From assembly GCA_947177315.1 (NCBI GenBank), contig CAMWTX010000057.1:1-8985 (forward strand): 8,985 bases of DNA, in the 5' to 3' direction. Of this stretch, positions 1 to 6,257 are shown piece by piece. The notes below the pieces were generated by a model. That model did no database searches. It saw only the letters and a list, made by a program, of their open reading frames with translations, and had not been told where the DNA came from. The position numbers were made by a program, and so were the translations under genes. Positions within the stretch are counted from its first letter, which is position 1; the number at the start of each line of letters is the position of its first letter. This DNA is from an uncultured Bacteroidales bacterium. Lineage in GTDB: Bacteria > Bacteroidota > Bacteroidia > Bacteroidales > P3.

Positions 1-47
1 ATATGAATTTAAATTTATTACAAAGGTTTCATCCTACTTTTTGTCTA

Positions 48-551
48 CTAGGCCTCAAGATGATTACGGTTCGAATCGGAAAGGATTTTTTTGGCGATTT
101 GTATTATCTGCTTATGTTTCAATTTTTCATCTAATGCCAAGTCTGTGATGACGGCTATCGCCCCCTGTTTACAGGCATCGTTGGCGTTACTGATGATGTT
201 GCTCTTGCTGAATGGAGATTTGACATCGATGTAACCGTATTTGGCGGTGGTCAAGTCGGGATTGGCGTTGTCCTCGATGCCCGGATAAAGTCGTTTCCTT
301 CCCTCCCGTGCGCTTTTGTTCACAATAGGATTAATCCAGCAGTCCGTTTCGGCGGCGTAGGCTTTCGCCACAGCGAGTATCTGCCCATAGTCCGGCGCTT
401 GGTCATCCACAAGTTGATGTTGATACACAACGAACCCGCTCTCCGTATCGATATGCACGATGGAGAACTGCTTCGCAAGCGGCAGGGCATAGATGGCCTC
501 TTTCTGTGCCGGGGTCAGCTTGGGACGTGTGTACTTGGCGCGGTGGGTCAT
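48..551 (-). CDS. Stand-alone CdiA_C-like (PD-(D/E)XK) putative nuclease
   Basis: A 167-residue protein. Its C-terminal half carries a PD-(D/E)XK-like signature: Pro98-Asp99, nine residues, then Asp109-Val-Lys111 inside GYIDVKSP. A helix with N118 and N122 and the hydrophobic strand AIAVITDLAL (131-140) follow. This layout resembles the tRNA nuclease domain at the C terminus of CdiA contact-dependent toxins, which has a type IIS restriction-like fold and also occurs in Bacteroidota mobile-element proteins. That match is from memory of the family, so an RNase function is inferred. The first 85 residues (LTPAQKEAIY onward) are unrecognised. There is no signal peptide, no long delivery region and no visible immunity gene, although one could lie left of the edge. 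The frame can be extended to a TTG at 614, but the promoter at 594-601 lies inside that extension, so the ATG at 551 is chosen. It could also be a degraded phage or ICE fragment. Confidence 0.6.
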   Translation of the reverse strand: MTHRAKYTRPKLTPAQKEAIYALPLAKQFSIVHIDTESGFVVYQHQLVDDQAPDYGQILAVAKAYAAETDCWINPIVNKSAREGRKRLYPGIEDNANPDLTTAKYGYIDVKSPFSKSNIISNANDACKQGAIAVITDLALDEKLKHKQIIQIAKKILSDSNRNHLEA

Positions 552-593
552 CGGAAATGGTTTACTGTGCGGACGGTTCCGTTGTCTGCACAG

Positions 594-601
594 CAAAGAT
601 A
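594..601 (-). promoter_or_regulatory. Bacteroidota -7 promoter element of the CdiA_C-like gene
   Basis: On the minus strand the bases read TATCTTTG, a perfect match to TAnnTTTG. No clear -33 TTTG box is seen at the usual distance. Transcription would begin near 588, giving a leader of about 36 bases before the ATG at 551. This placement excludes the upstream TTG at 614 as a start. Confidence 0.6.
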
Positions 602-687
602 AGCCCTTTCCCAACGCGCGTTTCTTAAAAAAATGTTAAAAATGCCGGATGATTTCTTAAAATTTTTTCAAGGCCTTTTGCGCCCCC

Positions 688-827
688 ATGCGCGAGCGTA
701 GCGATGCGCATTAATAAAACCGCCGGAGGCACCCCCCCGTGCAAGAGCGAAGCGATTTGCACTAACCAACCGCCGGAGGCACCAATTCCGTGCGCCCAAG
801 GCGCACTCAACACCCGCCGGAGGCACC
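688..827. repeat. Three-unit array: hairpin followed by the 14-mer CCGCCGGAGGCACC
   Basis: The 14-mer CCGCCGGAGGCACC occurs exactly at 720-733, 770-783 and 814-827. Each copy is preceded by a perfect inverted repeat. At 688-711 the arms are ATGCGC/GCGCAT, at 739-762 they are GTGCAA/TTGCAC, and at 790-806 they are GTGCGCC/GGCGCAC with a CAA loop. The first two loops are also alike (GAGCGTAGCGAT and GAGCGAAGCGAT). The hairpin arms differ in sequence while the pairing is kept, and the 14-mer is invariant. The period is 50 then 44 bases. No gene lies between the units. The array could be a REP-like element or a structured RNA; its function is unknown. Confidence 0.75.
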
Positions 828-850
828 GACCGCAGCGTTGGACGCGCGTT

Positions 851-871
851 ACGGGCACAGAAACCGCCCGT
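851..871. repeat. Short hairpin ACGGGC/GCCCGT
   Basis: A perfect 6-bp inverted repeat (851-856 with 866-871) with a nine-base loop. It lies directly downstream of the 14-mer array. The following CCGCCCGTGAAGGCAC (864-879) loosely resembles a diverged 14-mer copy. Confidence 0.5.
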
Positions 872-872
872 G

Positions 873-925
873 AAGGCACATGCTGCAGTTATACCTCCGT
901 AGGACAGGTTCGTATAATGTGCCTT
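873..925. repeat. Compound inverted repeat (possible structured RNA or mobile-repeat fold)
   Basis: The outer arms AAGGCACA (873-880) and TGTGCCTT (918-925) pair perfectly, and the inner arms TTATAC (889-894) and GTATAA (912-917) pair perfectly. Together they form a 14-bp two-part stem with an eight-base bulge (TGCTGCAG) on one side and a 17-base apical loop. The TATAAT string at 913-918 is part of the stem and lacks a matching -35, so it is not read as a promoter. Confidence 0.55.
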
Positions 926-930
926 TCTGG

Positions 931-943
931 CGGGCAAAGCCCG
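931..943. repeat. Short hairpin CGGGC-AAA-GCCCG
   Basis: A perfect 5-bp stem with an AAA loop. The same (C/G)GGGC-AAA-GCCC motif recurs at 1283-1295. Confidence 0.5.
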
Positions 944-1008
944 GCAGTTATTCCATAGCGTAGGCCAAGCGCGCAGGGTGCGGGGCGGCCTTGCGCCAAA
1001 GCCAGCAC

Positions 1009-1070
1009 CGTTTAACTTGAGCCGAGAGCAGAAGCCAAACTTGTTTGGATTATGCCGAGGCGGTTAAACG
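1009..1070. repeat. Inverted repeat CGTTTAAC/GTTAAACG enclosing a smaller hairpin
   Basis: The 8-bp arms (1009-1016 and 1063-1070) match perfectly. Between them is a second perfect hairpin, CCAAA-CTTG-TTTGG (1035-1048). The nested symmetry suggests one folded element about 62 bases long. I recall similar sequence as an interspersed repeat in Bacteroidota, which is unverified here. Confidence 0.5.
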
Positions 1071-1150
1071 TCGGCGAAGCCAACCACTTGCCGTCCGCTG
1101 AGGACCGCCCGCCGCGCAGGCGTGCCGTCCGCATAGGACACGCTTTTTTG

Positions 1151-1180
1151 GTTACTTTTTTGGCAAGACAAAAAAGTAAC
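1151..1180. repeat. 11-bp GTTAC(T)6 hairpin, bidirectional terminator-like
   Basis: GTTACTTTTTT (1151-1161) and AAAAAAGTAAC (1170-1180) pair perfectly around the loop GGCAAGAC. The T and A runs lie within the stem rather than after it, so it is not a classical intrinsic terminator, but it is symmetrical on both strands. It may separate the minus-strand transcript ending at 1377 from the sequence further left. Confidence 0.6.
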
Positions 1181-1191
1181 ATAAGGGACAA

Positions 1192-1206
1192 GGGCGCCAA
1201 GCGCCC
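1192..1206. repeat. Short hairpin GGGCGC-CAA-GCGCCC
   Basis: A perfect 6-bp stem with a CAA loop, the same loop as in the hairpin at 790-806. Confidence 0.5.
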
Positions 1207-1219
1207 GTAACAAATCCTT

Positions 1220-1235
1220 CGAGCCCCCAGGCTCG
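1220..1235. repeat. Short hairpin CGAGCC-CCCA-GGCTCG
   Basis: A perfect 6-bp stem with a four-base loop, 13 bases after the previous hairpin. Confidence 0.5.
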
Positions 1236-1282
1236 CCCACCCCTTCGGCATCCCCCGAAAAAAAACATAAGGGGAAACAAGG

Positions 1283-1317
1283 GGGGCAAAGCCCCATAAC
1301 AAGCCAACAAGGTGTTG
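1283..1317. repeat. Two adjacent short hairpins
   Basis: GGGGC-AAA-GCCCC lies at 1283-1295 and CAACA-AGG-TGTTG at 1305-1317, both perfectly paired. On the minus strand they lie about 60 and 80 bases after the DAHP synthase stop. They could help end that transcript, but no clean T-tract follows, so no terminator is called. Confidence 0.4.
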
Positions 1318-1376
1318 ATAACAGAAAAATTTATTTGCGTCTGTGGTGTTGGTTGATGTGGATTGGGCGCGGTGGT

Positions 1377-2432
1377 TCAATTTTCTTGCCGCACCATATC
1401 CTTCTGCACGCGGATGGCTTCCGAGTGGAGGCAGTTGAGAATCTGCCGCACGAAATCGAGGTCAAGGCCTTGCTTTTGGGCGGAAGCGGTCATGCGTTCC
1501 ACCACCTGGTTCCAGCGGTCGAACTGTAATACCGAAAGGTTCTCCTCTTTCTTGAGTTGCCCCAATTCCTTGACTAACTGCATACGGTGGGCGAGCAATT
1601 GAATCAGCTCGTCGTCCACCTCATCGAGGATATGGCGGATGCGCGCCAACTTTACCGAACAGCAATCAGCCTTGCGGAAAACCAGGCCCGACATCAATTG
1701 CTCGAACTGGGCGAAATCCAGCTGCTGGGAGGCATCGCTCAAGGCTTTTGCAGGCGTGGGGTGCACCTCCAGCATCAGACCGTTCATTTCCAAGTCCAGG
1801 CCGTTCTGCGCCAGTTCCGGCAGATACTCGCGCTTTCCCCCGATATGGCTCGGGTCGCACAGCAACGGAATCTCGGGATGGCTGCGCTTCATCTCCACGG
1901 CAATCTCCCACAGCGGTGCATTGCGGTAAGGCATGGAGTTATACATGCCGAAACCCCGGTGAACCGCGCCTACCGGACCTTTGGCATGGCGACAGACGCG
2001 CTCGATGGCACCCAACCACAACGCCAAATCGGGACTGGTGGGGTTCTTTACCCATACGGGATTGGAACAGCCTTCCAAGGCGCCGGCAATCTCTTCCATC
2101 AGAAAGGGGTTGCCCGTGGTGCGCGCCCCGATCCACAGCTGGTCGATGCCGTATCGGAGACACAGTTCCACATGGGCGGCGTTCGCCACCTCGGTGGTTA
2201 CGGGAATCCCGTAGGTCTTCTTGGCTTCCGCCAGCCATTCCAAGGCTTTTTCGCCCATGCCCTCGAACGAACCCGGACGGGTGCGCGGCTTCCACGCCCC
2301 GGCACGGAACACCTTGACCGGCAGAGGCGGATTGGAGGCGTTGTAACGCGATAGAAAAGCCGCCGTTTCCAAGACTTGTTCGCGGCTCTCGGCGCCGCAG
2401 GGGCCGGCTATCAATGTAAATTCCTGTTGCAT
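1377..2432 (-). CDS. Bifunctional DAHP synthase / chorismate mutase
   Basis: A 351-residue protein joining two steps of aromatic amino acid synthesis. Residues 1 to about 245 are a type I-beta DAHP synthase, which condenses phosphoenolpyruvate with erythrose 4-phosphate. It shows IAGPCGAES (metal ligand Cys12), KVFRAGAWKPRT (40-51), GARTTGNP (102-109), VKNP (128-131), HRG (158-160), CDPSHIGG (His196), LEVH (Glu222) and SDAS (Asp233), so the metal site is complete. Residues about 258-345 are an AroQ-type chorismate mutase (LARIRHILDEVDDEL, Arg283, Lys294, Asp305-Arg306), which makes prephenate. Fusions in this order are known from Prevotella, where prephenate feeds back on the synthase; similar control is inferred here. 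The ATG lies 20 bases after the MORN gene, and it is the last gene of the nadA unit. No prephenate dehydratase or dehydrogenase gene is adjacent, unlike many relatives. Confidence 0.95.
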   Translation of the reverse strand: MQQEFTLIAGPCGAESREQVLETAAFLSRYNASNPPLPVKVFRAGAWKPRTRPGSFEGMGEKALEWLAEAKKTYGIPVTTEVANAAHVELCLRYGIDQLWIGARTTGNPFLMEEIAGALEGCSNPVWVKNPTSPDLALWLGAIERVCRHAKGPVGAVHRGFGMYNSMPYRNAPLWEIAVEMKRSHPEIPLLCDPSHIGGKREYLPELAQNGLDLEMNGLMLEVHPTPAKALSDASQQLDFAQFEQLMSGLVFRKADCCSVKLARIRHILDEVDDELIQLLAHRMQLVKELGQLKKEENLSVLQFDRWNQVVERMTASAQKQGLDLDFVRQILNCLHSEAIRVQKDMVRQEN

Positions 2433-2452
2433 GGTCTTGCGTTTTTATGCGG

Positions 2453-4000
2453 TTATTCCGCGCCCTGTTCCCGCAAGTATTGTTCCTCTTCCTCCCGGGT
2501 CAGGGTTCTTTTGCCGTTATAGCGTATCTCTTCTTCGTTCTCACCGTACTTGACGCGCATTTCGGGATTGCCGTCCCGGTCGTAGTGAATCCACGTCCCT
2601 ACACGGCTGCCCATACGGTAATACCCCTCCTCCCGCAACACGCTGTTTTCGTCAAAGCGGCGGTGCTGCCCGTTGGGGATGCCGCCCGAATACGAACCCT
2701 GAAAAGAAAGCCGTTTCTTCTTTCCGTTCTCTGTCCAGTACGACCGCCATACGCCTTCCCTTTCGCCCAGGCGGTAACTGCCCTCCGAGAACTCCTTGTC
2801 GTGGCGGTATTCCCATCGGCCATCCTCCAATCCCTCCACAAAACGACCCTTGGCGATCACCTGCAGGCTGTCGTTGTATTCCACGCTCTCCCCGTCTAAC
2901 TTTCCCTGACGGTATTCCTGTTCCAGACGCACCTTGCCGTCGGGAAAATACCACACCCAGCTCCCCTCGTGCCTGCCGTTGCGGAACTGCCCCTCCTGCT
3001 CGAGGCTGCCGTCGGGATAGAAGTACCGCCATGTGCCGTACTTGCGCCCCTTGAAGTAATGCCCCGTGCAGCGCAGTTTCCCGTCGGGATAATACTCTTT
3101 CCAGTCGTCGCGCAGATTGCCGTTCTCATCCACCGGGCCGCTGCCGGTAATTACGCCGTCTTTAAAGAAAATGCCCTGCACCACCTTGCCCGTCAGACTG
3201 TCGTACTGGCGGCATATCCCCTCGGGTTTGCCGTTGCGGTATCCCACGCGGAATTTGGGCATCCCGTTGGCGTAGTATTCGGTGTGAACCTCCATCGGAG
3301 CGATTTCCGGTGCGTCTTCCTGCAGAACGCCCTGCACGTATTTCTGCAAAACCAGCAGACTGCCCAAACTGTCGTATTCTTTGTAATAGCCTTCTTTGAG
3401 CCCGTCTTGGTAAGGGCATTCCCACCTCAGCGCGCCGTTTTCGTAAAAGTCTTTCCATTCGCCCTGCCGACGGCCCTCCCGGTCGCGGCGGTTCACGCCC
3501 TGACGGAACACCATCATGCCGTTCTTGAAGAAAGTAAAGACCGAAACATCGCCGTAGGCGTTATAGCGTTTGTCGAGGCCGTTTTCCAGGCCGCCGGAAA
3601 AGCGGGTGCACTGCAGCAGAACGCCCGCCGTGTCGGTGATGCGGCGCAGGCCCTGCAAGGTGTCGTTCACAAAATCTTCATAAACGGTGCGGTCCGGATA
3701 ACGGCTCACGCTCAGACCGTTTTTCTTGCCGGCAAGATAGTGTATCTCGCGCCACGCGCGCCCGTTCTGGTAAAAAGTCCACTTGCCGTGCAGAAGCAGG
3801 TCTTTGCGCGCCCCCTCCGATACCAGGTTGCCCTGTTCGTCGTAGTTTTTCCAAAGGCCTTCAGGCTGCCCGTTCACAAAATAACCCTGGGCGGAAACCA
3901 CACCGTTTTCATGAAAAAACTGCTTGAACTCAGCCCCGGCGGGCAGGGTGTCGGCCTCCGCGAACCAATGGAAAAAGCAAAGAAGGAATGCCAGCCTCAT
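2453..4000 (-). CDS. Exported MORN-repeat protein (MORN_2 / YwqK-like)
   Basis: A 515-residue protein with a short hydrophobic N terminus (MRLAFLLCFFHWF) and a likely signal peptidase site after AEA (14-16), so it is probably periplasmic or surface-associated. The rest is a tandem array of MORN_2-type repeats of about 20-23 residues with the pattern G-x-W-x-x-Y-x-x-(D/N)-G-x-L. Clear copies include 49-60, 73-82, 180-191, 299-309, 322-333, 346-356, 394-402, 416-426 and 468-478, with more degenerate copies at 95-160 and 240-285. The charged C-terminal tail (about 484-515) lacks repeats. Databases often label this family 'YwqK antitoxin', but no toxin partner is here. The ATG is one base after the nadA stop (TGA-T-ATG), which implies translational coupling. 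Its role is unknown; MORN arrays elsewhere bind membranes or proteins. Confidence 0.85.
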   Translation of the reverse strand: MRLAFLLCFFHWFAEADTLPAGAEFKQFFHENGVVSAQGYFVNGQPEGLWKNYDEQGNLVSEGARKDLLLHGKWTFYQNGRAWREIHYLAGKKNGLSVSRYPDRTVYEDFVNDTLQGLRRITDTAGVLLQCTRFSGGLENGLDKRYNAYGDVSVFTFFKNGMMVFRQGVNRRDREGRRQGEWKDFYENGALRWECPYQDGLKEGYYKEYDSLGSLLVLQKYVQGVLQEDAPEIAPMEVHTEYYANGMPKFRVGYRNGKPEGICRQYDSLTGKVVQGIFFKDGVITGSGPVDENGNLRDDWKEYYPDGKLRCTGHYFKGRKYGTWRYFYPDGSLEQEGQFRNGRHEGSWVWYFPDGKVRLEQEYRQGKLDGESVEYNDSLQVIAKGRFVEGLEDGRWEYRHDKEFSEGSYRLGEREGVWRSYWTENGKKKRLSFQGSYSGGIPNGQHRRFDENSVLREEGYYRMGSRVGTWIHYDRDGNPEMRVKYGENEEEIRYNGKRTLTREEEEQYLREQGAE

Positions 4001-4001
4001 A

Positions 4002-4919
4002 TCAGCTCAGGCTCAACATGGTTTCGATGGGTCTGCGCGCCTTGTCAATCAACTCCTTGTCCAGTATAATCTCGGGCGTTTCGTCCTTGAGGCAGCGGTA
4101 AAGCTTCTCCAGGGTGTTGAGCTTCATGTGCGGACAGTCGTTGCAGGCGCAGGATTCCTGATTCGAGGCCACATGAAACACCTTGCCGGGCGCCGTTTTC
4201 TGCATCTGGTGCAGGATGCCCGTCTCGGTGGCCACGATGTATTCGCGCGAAGAATCCTTCACGATAAAGTTGAGCATCGCGGCGGTGGAACCCACAAAAT
4301 CGGCCACCTGCAGCACCGCCGGATTGCATTCGGGGTGGGCGATCACCTTGGCTTCGGGATAGGCCTGTTTGAGTTTGAGCACCTTTTCGGCATCCAGCAT
4401 GTCGTGGATATGGCAGCTGCCCTGCCAGAGCTTCATATTGCGGCCCGTTTCGCGGTTGATGTAGCCGCCCAGGTTCTTGTCGGGAACGAACAGAATCTTC
4501 TCGTCTTTGGGAAAAGTCTCCACAATCTTGAGCGCGTTGCCGGAAGTGCAGATCACATCGGAAAGCGCCTTTACCTTGGCCGAGCAGTTCACATACGAAA
4601 GCACCTTATGGTCGGGGAATTCGGCCTTCATCCGCGCCAGTTCCTCCGCATCGCAGGAATCCGCCAGCGAGCAGCCGGCCTCGAGGTCGGGCAGCAGCAC
4701 CTTCCTTTCGGGATTGAGTATCTTGGCGGTCTCCGCCATAAAGTGAACCCCGGCGAACACGATGATGTTGGCCGTGGTCTCCGCCGCGCGGCGCGCCAAG
4801 GCCAGGCTGTCGCCGATATAGTCGGCTATGTCCTGAATTTCGGGTATCTGGTAATAGTGGGCCAGGATAACCGCGTTCTTTTCCTTGCGCAGCCTGTTGA
4901 TTTCCGATACAAAGTCCAT
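4002..4919 (-). CDS. nadA: Quinolinate synthase NadA
   Basis: A 305-residue cytosolic [4Fe-4S] enzyme. It condenses iminoaspartate with dihydroxyacetone phosphate to quinolinate in de novo NAD synthesis. The three cluster cysteines expected from the family are present: Cys83 in EAGCSLADSC, Cys169 in WQGSCHIHD and Cys262 in CNDCPHMK. Substrate-site motifs are also intact: AHYYQ (His21, Tyr23), FAGVHFMAETAKIL (55-68), YVNCSAKVKA (109-118), PDKNLG (146-151) and HPEC (195-198). The length fits the compact NadA class. The ATG at 4919 starts exactly where family similarity begins (MDFVSEINRLRKEKNAVILA). It is the first gene of the minus-strand unit with the MORN gene and the DAHP synthase. Neither nadB nor nadC is next to it in this window. 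Confidence 0.97.
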   Translation of the reverse strand: MDFVSEINRLRKEKNAVILAHYYQIPEIQDIADYIGDSLALARRAAETTANIIVFAGVHFMAETAKILNPERKVLLPDLEAGCSLADSCDAEELARMKAEFPDHKVLSYVNCSAKVKALSDVICTSGNALKIVETFPKDEKILFVPDKNLGGYINRETGRNMKLWQGSCHIHDMLDAEKVLKLKQAYPEAKVIAHPECNPAVLQVADFVGSTAAMLNFIVKDSSREYIVATETGILHQMQKTAPGKVFHVASNQESCACNDCPHMKLNTLEKLYRCLKDETPEIILDKELIDKARRPIETMLSLS

Positions 4920-4972
4920 AACGCACGAATTTGGTTTGAAACTTATCTCACGCACCTTGCGGCGCGTAACCA

Positions 4973-4980
4973 CAAATTTA
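4973..4980 (-). promoter_or_regulatory. -7 promoter element of the nadA unit
   Basis: The minus strand reads TAAATTTG, a full match to TAnnTTTG. Predicted transcription start is near 4966, leaving a leader of about 47 bases before the nadA ATG. No clear -33 box is seen. The element sits only 13 bases from the divergent promoter at 4994-5001, so the two polymerase sites overlap. Confidence 0.55.
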
Positions 4981-4993
4981 CGGATATTTCCCA

Positions 4994-5001
4994 TACCTTT
5001 G
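4994..5001 (+). promoter_or_regulatory. -7 promoter element of the rlmI-type gene, implying a leaderless mRNA
   Basis: TACCTTTG matches TAnnTTTG and is followed by only five bases (CCGCC) before the ATG at 5007. Transcription would begin at or within a few bases of the start codon. No other start codon that keeps the N-terminal PUA domain is available. Confidence 0.5.
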
Positions 5002-5006
5002 CCGCC

Positions 5007-6194
5007 ATGTATCCTAAAATCATTCTCAAACCGGGCAAGGAAGAATCCCTGCGGCGCTTCCATCCCTGGGTCTTTTCGGGCGCCATCGCCAGGGTGGAGG
5101 GGGGAACCCTCGAAGAGGGCGACAAAGCCCAGGTGTATTCTTCCCAAGGCGATTTTCTCGGGGTGGGGCACGCGCAGGTGGGCAGCATCTCGCTGCGAGT
5201 GCTGGCCTTCGAGCCGGTTTCCATCGATGCCGGCTTTTACCGCAGGCGCATCCGCCAGGCTTTGGAACTGCGCCGGAAAATGAATCTGATCACACCCCGA
5301 AACAACACTTTCCGCCTTATCCACGGCGAGGGGGATTCCCTCCCGGGTCTGGTGGTGGATATCTACGGGAACACGGCGGTGATGCAGGCCCATTCGCCGG
5401 GAATGCACTTGGACCGGGAGCTCATTGCCTCCGCGCTGATGGAGGAATGCGCCGGATGGGTGGAGAATGTCTATTACAAGTCCGAAAACACGCTTCCTTT
5501 CAAGGCGGAACTGGATGCCCAAGACGGCTATCTGGTGGGCGAGCGCGGGGAGGAACGCCCCGTGGCGGTGGAAAACGGCCTGCAATTCTATCCGGACTGG
5601 GAGGAGGGGCAGAAAACGGGCTTCTTCATAGACCAGCGCGACAACCGTGCCTTGGTGGAACGCTATGCCGCCCAAAAACGGGTGCTGAACATGTTCTGCT
5701 ACACGGGCGGTTTCTCGCTCTACGCCCTGCGTGCCGGCGCTCGGGAAGTGGTTTCGGTAGATAGTTCCGAAAAGGCCGTGGCGCTGACACGGCAGAACGT
5801 GGCGCTCAACTTCGGAAAATGCGCGCCGCACCAGGCGGTGGCCTGCGATGCCTTTGATTACCTGCGGGAACACGGAAAGGATTTCGACCTGATGATTCTC
5901 GACCCGCCGGCCTTTGCCAAGCACCGTAATGTGTTGCACCAGGCCTTGCAGGGTTACCGCAAGCTGAACGCCATCGCCTTTAAGAATATCGCGCCCGGGG
6001 GGATTCTCTTTACGTTCTCTTGCTCGCAGGCGGTTTCCCGGCAGGATTTCCGGCTTGCCGTATTCAGCGCGGCGGCGCAGAGCGGCCGAAACGTAAGAAT
6101 TCTGCATCAGCTCTCGCAGCCGGCGGATCACCCGGTAAACCTCTACCATCCCGAAGGGGAGTATCTCAAAGGGCTGGTGCTTTACGTGGAGTAG
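5007..6194 (+). CDS. rlmI: RlmI-type class I 23S rRNA (cytosine-C5) methyltransferase
   Basis: A 395-residue SAM-dependent methyltransferase of the RlmI family (COG1092), which makes m5C1962 in E. coli 23S rRNA. Residues about 4-70 form a PUA-like RNA-binding domain (LKPGKEESLRRFHPWVFSGA, then GDFLGVGHA). A linker subdomain follows to about 190. The catalytic Rossmann domain shows GFFIDQRDNR (205-214), the SAM loop VLNMFCYTGGFSLYA (226-240), acidic VDSSEKA (251-257), LDPPAFAK (298-305) and FTFSCS (335-340), where Cys339 is the likely catalytic cysteine. All motifs and the usual length are present. It is transcribed divergently from nadA. The exact target base cannot be read from sequence, so another rRNA m5C site is possible. 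No intrinsic terminator follows; the AT-rich palindrome at 6213-6250 lacks a T-tract. Confidence 0.9.
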   Translation: MYPKIILKPGKEESLRRFHPWVFSGAIARVEGGTLEEGDKAQVYSSQGDFLGVGHAQVGSISLRVLAFEPVSIDAGFYRRRIRQALELRRKMNLITPRNNTFRLIHGEGDSLPGLVVDIYGNTAVMQAHSPGMHLDRELIASALMEECAGWVENVYYKSENTLPFKAELDAQDGYLVGERGEERPVAVENGLQFYPDWEEGQKTGFFIDQRDNRALVERYAAQKRVLNMFCYTGGFSLYALRAGAREVVSVDSSEKAVALTRQNVALNFGKCAPHQAVACDAFDYLREHGKDFDLMILDPPAFAKHRNVLHQALQGYRKLNAIAFKNIAPGGILFTFSCSQAVSRQDFRLAVFSAAAQSGRNVRILHQLSQPADHPVNLYHPEGEYLKGLVLYVE

Positions 6195-6212
6195 GGGTTG
6201 CGGGGTTTGTTG

Positions 6213-6250
6213 GTTTTCAATAGAGCTTTTAAATTAGTCTATTTGAAAAC
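6213..6250. promoter_or_regulatory. 12-bp near-palindrome upstream of the MNT/HEPN genes (possible operator)
   Basis: GTTTTCAATAGA (6213-6224) pairs with TCTA-T-TTGAAAAC (6238-6250), 12 bp with a single bulged T at 6242 and a 13-base centre. It ends eight bases before the putative -7 element, where a repressor or the MNT/HEPN complex could bind. As RNA it could also protect the 3' end of the upstream transcript. Confidence 0.45.
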
Positions 6251-6257
6251 AATGTCT

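Larger units (their letters stand above)
615..1376. other. Hairpin-rich intergenic region with no convincing gene
   Basis: About 760 bases separate the CdiA_C-like gene from the end of the aroF-type gene. The open frames here (up to about 120 codons) have low-complexity, Arg/Ala/Pro/Gly-rich translations that cross the hairpins and show no domain, so they are not called. The region holds at least nine short inverted repeats, three exact copies of a 14-mer and an 11-bp hairpin flanked by T and A runs. Parts of it, around GCCAAACTTGTTTGGATTAT and the GTTAC(T)6 hairpin, look like interspersed intergenic repeats I recall from other Bacteroidota genomes. That recollection is unverified. Confidence 0.7.

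Noticed and set aside
552..614. 21-residue N-terminal extension of the minus-strand nuclease gene starting at a TTG
   Set aside because: The TATCTTTG promoter at 594-601 lies inside it, and the translation (Arg/Cys-rich) does not look like part of the domain.
720..827. CRISPR array or integron attC sites
   Set aside because: The repeat is 14 bases with unequal spacing, and the spacers are themselves hairpins. There is no cas gene, no integrase and no cassette open frame between copies.
913..918. TATAAT as a sigma70-type -10 box
   Set aside because: It is part of a paired stem, has no -35 partner, and Bacteroidota use TAnnTTTG.
1281..1376. Intrinsic terminator for the nadA-MORN-DAHP synthase unit
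   Set aside because: Small hairpins are present but none is followed by a clear T-run on the minus strand, so the end of the transcript is left undefined.
625..1380. Several 64-122 codon frames on both strands in the intergenic region
   Set aside because: Their translations run through palindromes, are low in complexity and have no promoter or family resemblance. They are explained by repeat DNA.
2969..4069. 366-codon plus-strand open frame opposite the MORN gene
   Set aside because: It is a shadow of the repeated MORN codons, and its hydrophobic repeats mirror the repeat period.
3924..5006. Very long plus-strand open frame upstream of and fused to the rRNA methyltransferase
   Set aside because: It is the antisense of nadA, left open by codon bias. 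Protein similarity begins only at the ATG at 5007.
4920..6149. Minus-strand extension of nadA over the methyltransferase gene
   Set aside because: This is the antisense of a clear RlmI-family gene. NadA similarity starts at 4919 and a promoter lies at 4973-4980.
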